This document shows positions 30,436 through 30,974 of a stretch of 30,974 nt of DNA, piece after piece. Under the pieces are notes generated by a model. That model was given only the letters and a program-made list of their open reading frames with translations, had not been told where the DNA came from and made no database searches. The first letter of the stretch is position 1. Each line of letters starts with the position of its first letter. The DNA is from Rikenellaceae bacterium (lineage in GTDB: Bacteria > Bacteroidota > Bacteroidia > Bacteroidales > UBA932), in assembly GCA_900769145.1 (NCBI GenBank), contig CAAGFN010000117.1, positions 1 to 30,974 of the forward strand. The letters run 5' to 3'. The position numbers and the translations under genes are program-made.

Positions 30436-30974
30436 TTCTTCCATCTTTTATGTGTCCAAAGATAGTTCCACGGCTGCGCCTCGACATCCTTGGCAAGCAG
30501 GGCGTAGAACTTGTTCATGATTTCTTCAGGAGACAGTTGCGAAGCGTCTTCACACAACGGCTCGAAATTGATTTCGTATCCGCCATCCGGCATTTCGACC
30601 ATACCCATATAACATACAGCCATCTTCAGCTTGCAGGCCAGGGCCGCACCTCCCGTCATCGTCTTGGTAGGCTGATGGAGGAAGTTGTCCACGGTATGCG
30701 ATGCGGCATATCTGTAAGGGCATTGGTCTGTAGGGAAACAATATACCCGCTTCTCCCTGCGGTGGTCGATTACGAACCGCATTATTTCCTTGGATTCCAC
30801 ACAGCAATTGTTCCAGTTGGCTTTAACCGGAGTACAGCGGTTATGAAGCATCACCCTGTCCCAGGTCCTGCTCGCAAGCTCCTTGTAGACAATTGTAATT
30901 TCATCTTCGGTGAAAGAGAATGTGCCGCTGTGTGTAAGACTCTTGTAGTGCATACAGCCCCCAAGAAGTTCCCA
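30432..30974 (-). CDS. LpxL/HtrB-type lipid A acyltransferase, C-terminal part (cut by window edge)
   Basis: The frame is open to the right edge of the window, so the 5' part is missing; about 180 residues are visible. The first residues, WELLGGCMHYK, look like the end of the family's HxGNWE motif, which contains the catalytic base region. Later FPTDQCPY matches the 'xxDQ' segment, TMTGGAALACKLKMAVCYMGM matches the FxxGxxxLAxxxxxPV block, and the C-terminus WNYLWTHKRWKK matches the WLWTHRRWK ending of LpxL homologues. These enzymes add secondary acyl chains to lipid A at the inner membrane. Its TGA overlaps the DUF4831 ATG. An internal Met 7-8 codons from the edge could look like a start, but it is inside the conserved domain. 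Confidence 0.82.
   Translation of the reverse strand, partial: WELLGGCMHYKSLTHSGTFSFTEDEITIVYKELASRTWDRVMLHNRCTPVKANWNNCCVESKEIMRFVIDHRREKRVYCFPTDQCPYRYAASHTVDNFLHQPTKTMTGGAALACKLKMAVCYMGMVEMPDGGYEINFEPLCEDASQLSPEEIMNKFYALLAKDVEAQPWNYLWTHKRWKK

Overview
The window is a dense bacterial chromosome segment with no tRNA, rRNA, insertion sequence, phage gene or CRISPR array that I can recognise. Gene content and promoters point to the Bacteroidetes, most likely the order Bacteroidales. The signs are a DUF4831 secreted protein, a DAHP synthase fused to a C-terminal chorismate mutase, lipid A genes (LpxK and an LpxL-type acyltransferase), and repeated TAnnTTTG -7 elements, several with a TTG/TTTG about 20 nt upstream. 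I cannot name a genus. Nothing in the base or codon use suggests recent transfer.

Layout: (1) 1-2719, minus strand: 5' part of tdh, an M49-like lipoprotein peptidase and tpiA. (2) 2897-5762, plus: tyrS-rbfA-FtsX/LolE-type permease. (3) 5783-12072, minus: a tight five-gene run glpT, SlyD-type isomerase with a Cys/His tail, GT2 glycosyltransferase, trkA and an ABC-F ATPase. (4) 12159-13718, minus: yigZ-pyrB. (5) 13837-15332, plus: pRiA4b ORF-3-like acidic protein and miaA. (6) pfkA (minus) and dusB (plus), diverging from two abutting, face-to-face promoters. (7) 17514-19257, plus: lpxK and a YfcE-type phosphodiesterase. (8) 19280-23500, minus: the phenylalanine/tyrosine operon pheA-aminotransferase-tyrA-DAHPS/CM with its leader. 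(9) 23520-24986, minus: a VWA lipoprotein. (10) 25066-30974, minus: LpxL-type acyltransferase (partial), DUF4831, pepD, murK, murQ, recR and mntP.

The most notable system is upstream of pheA. A 20-codon leader ORF (23459-23397, minus) has 8 Phe or Tyr codons among the 11 codons 7-17. It is followed by an antiterminator strand, and then by a strong intrinsic terminator with nine U residues that ends 39 nt before pheA. The strands are mutually exclusive, which is the classical layout of ribosome-mediated transcription attenuation. The operon covers the route from PEP and erythrose-4-phosphate to DAHP, then chorismate to prephenate, and on to Phe and Tyr, so starvation for the two end products would raise all four proteins.

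No stretch over 300 bases lacks a gene. The longest are 23280-23519 (leader/attenuator) and 2720-2896 (divergent tpiA/tyrS promoters).
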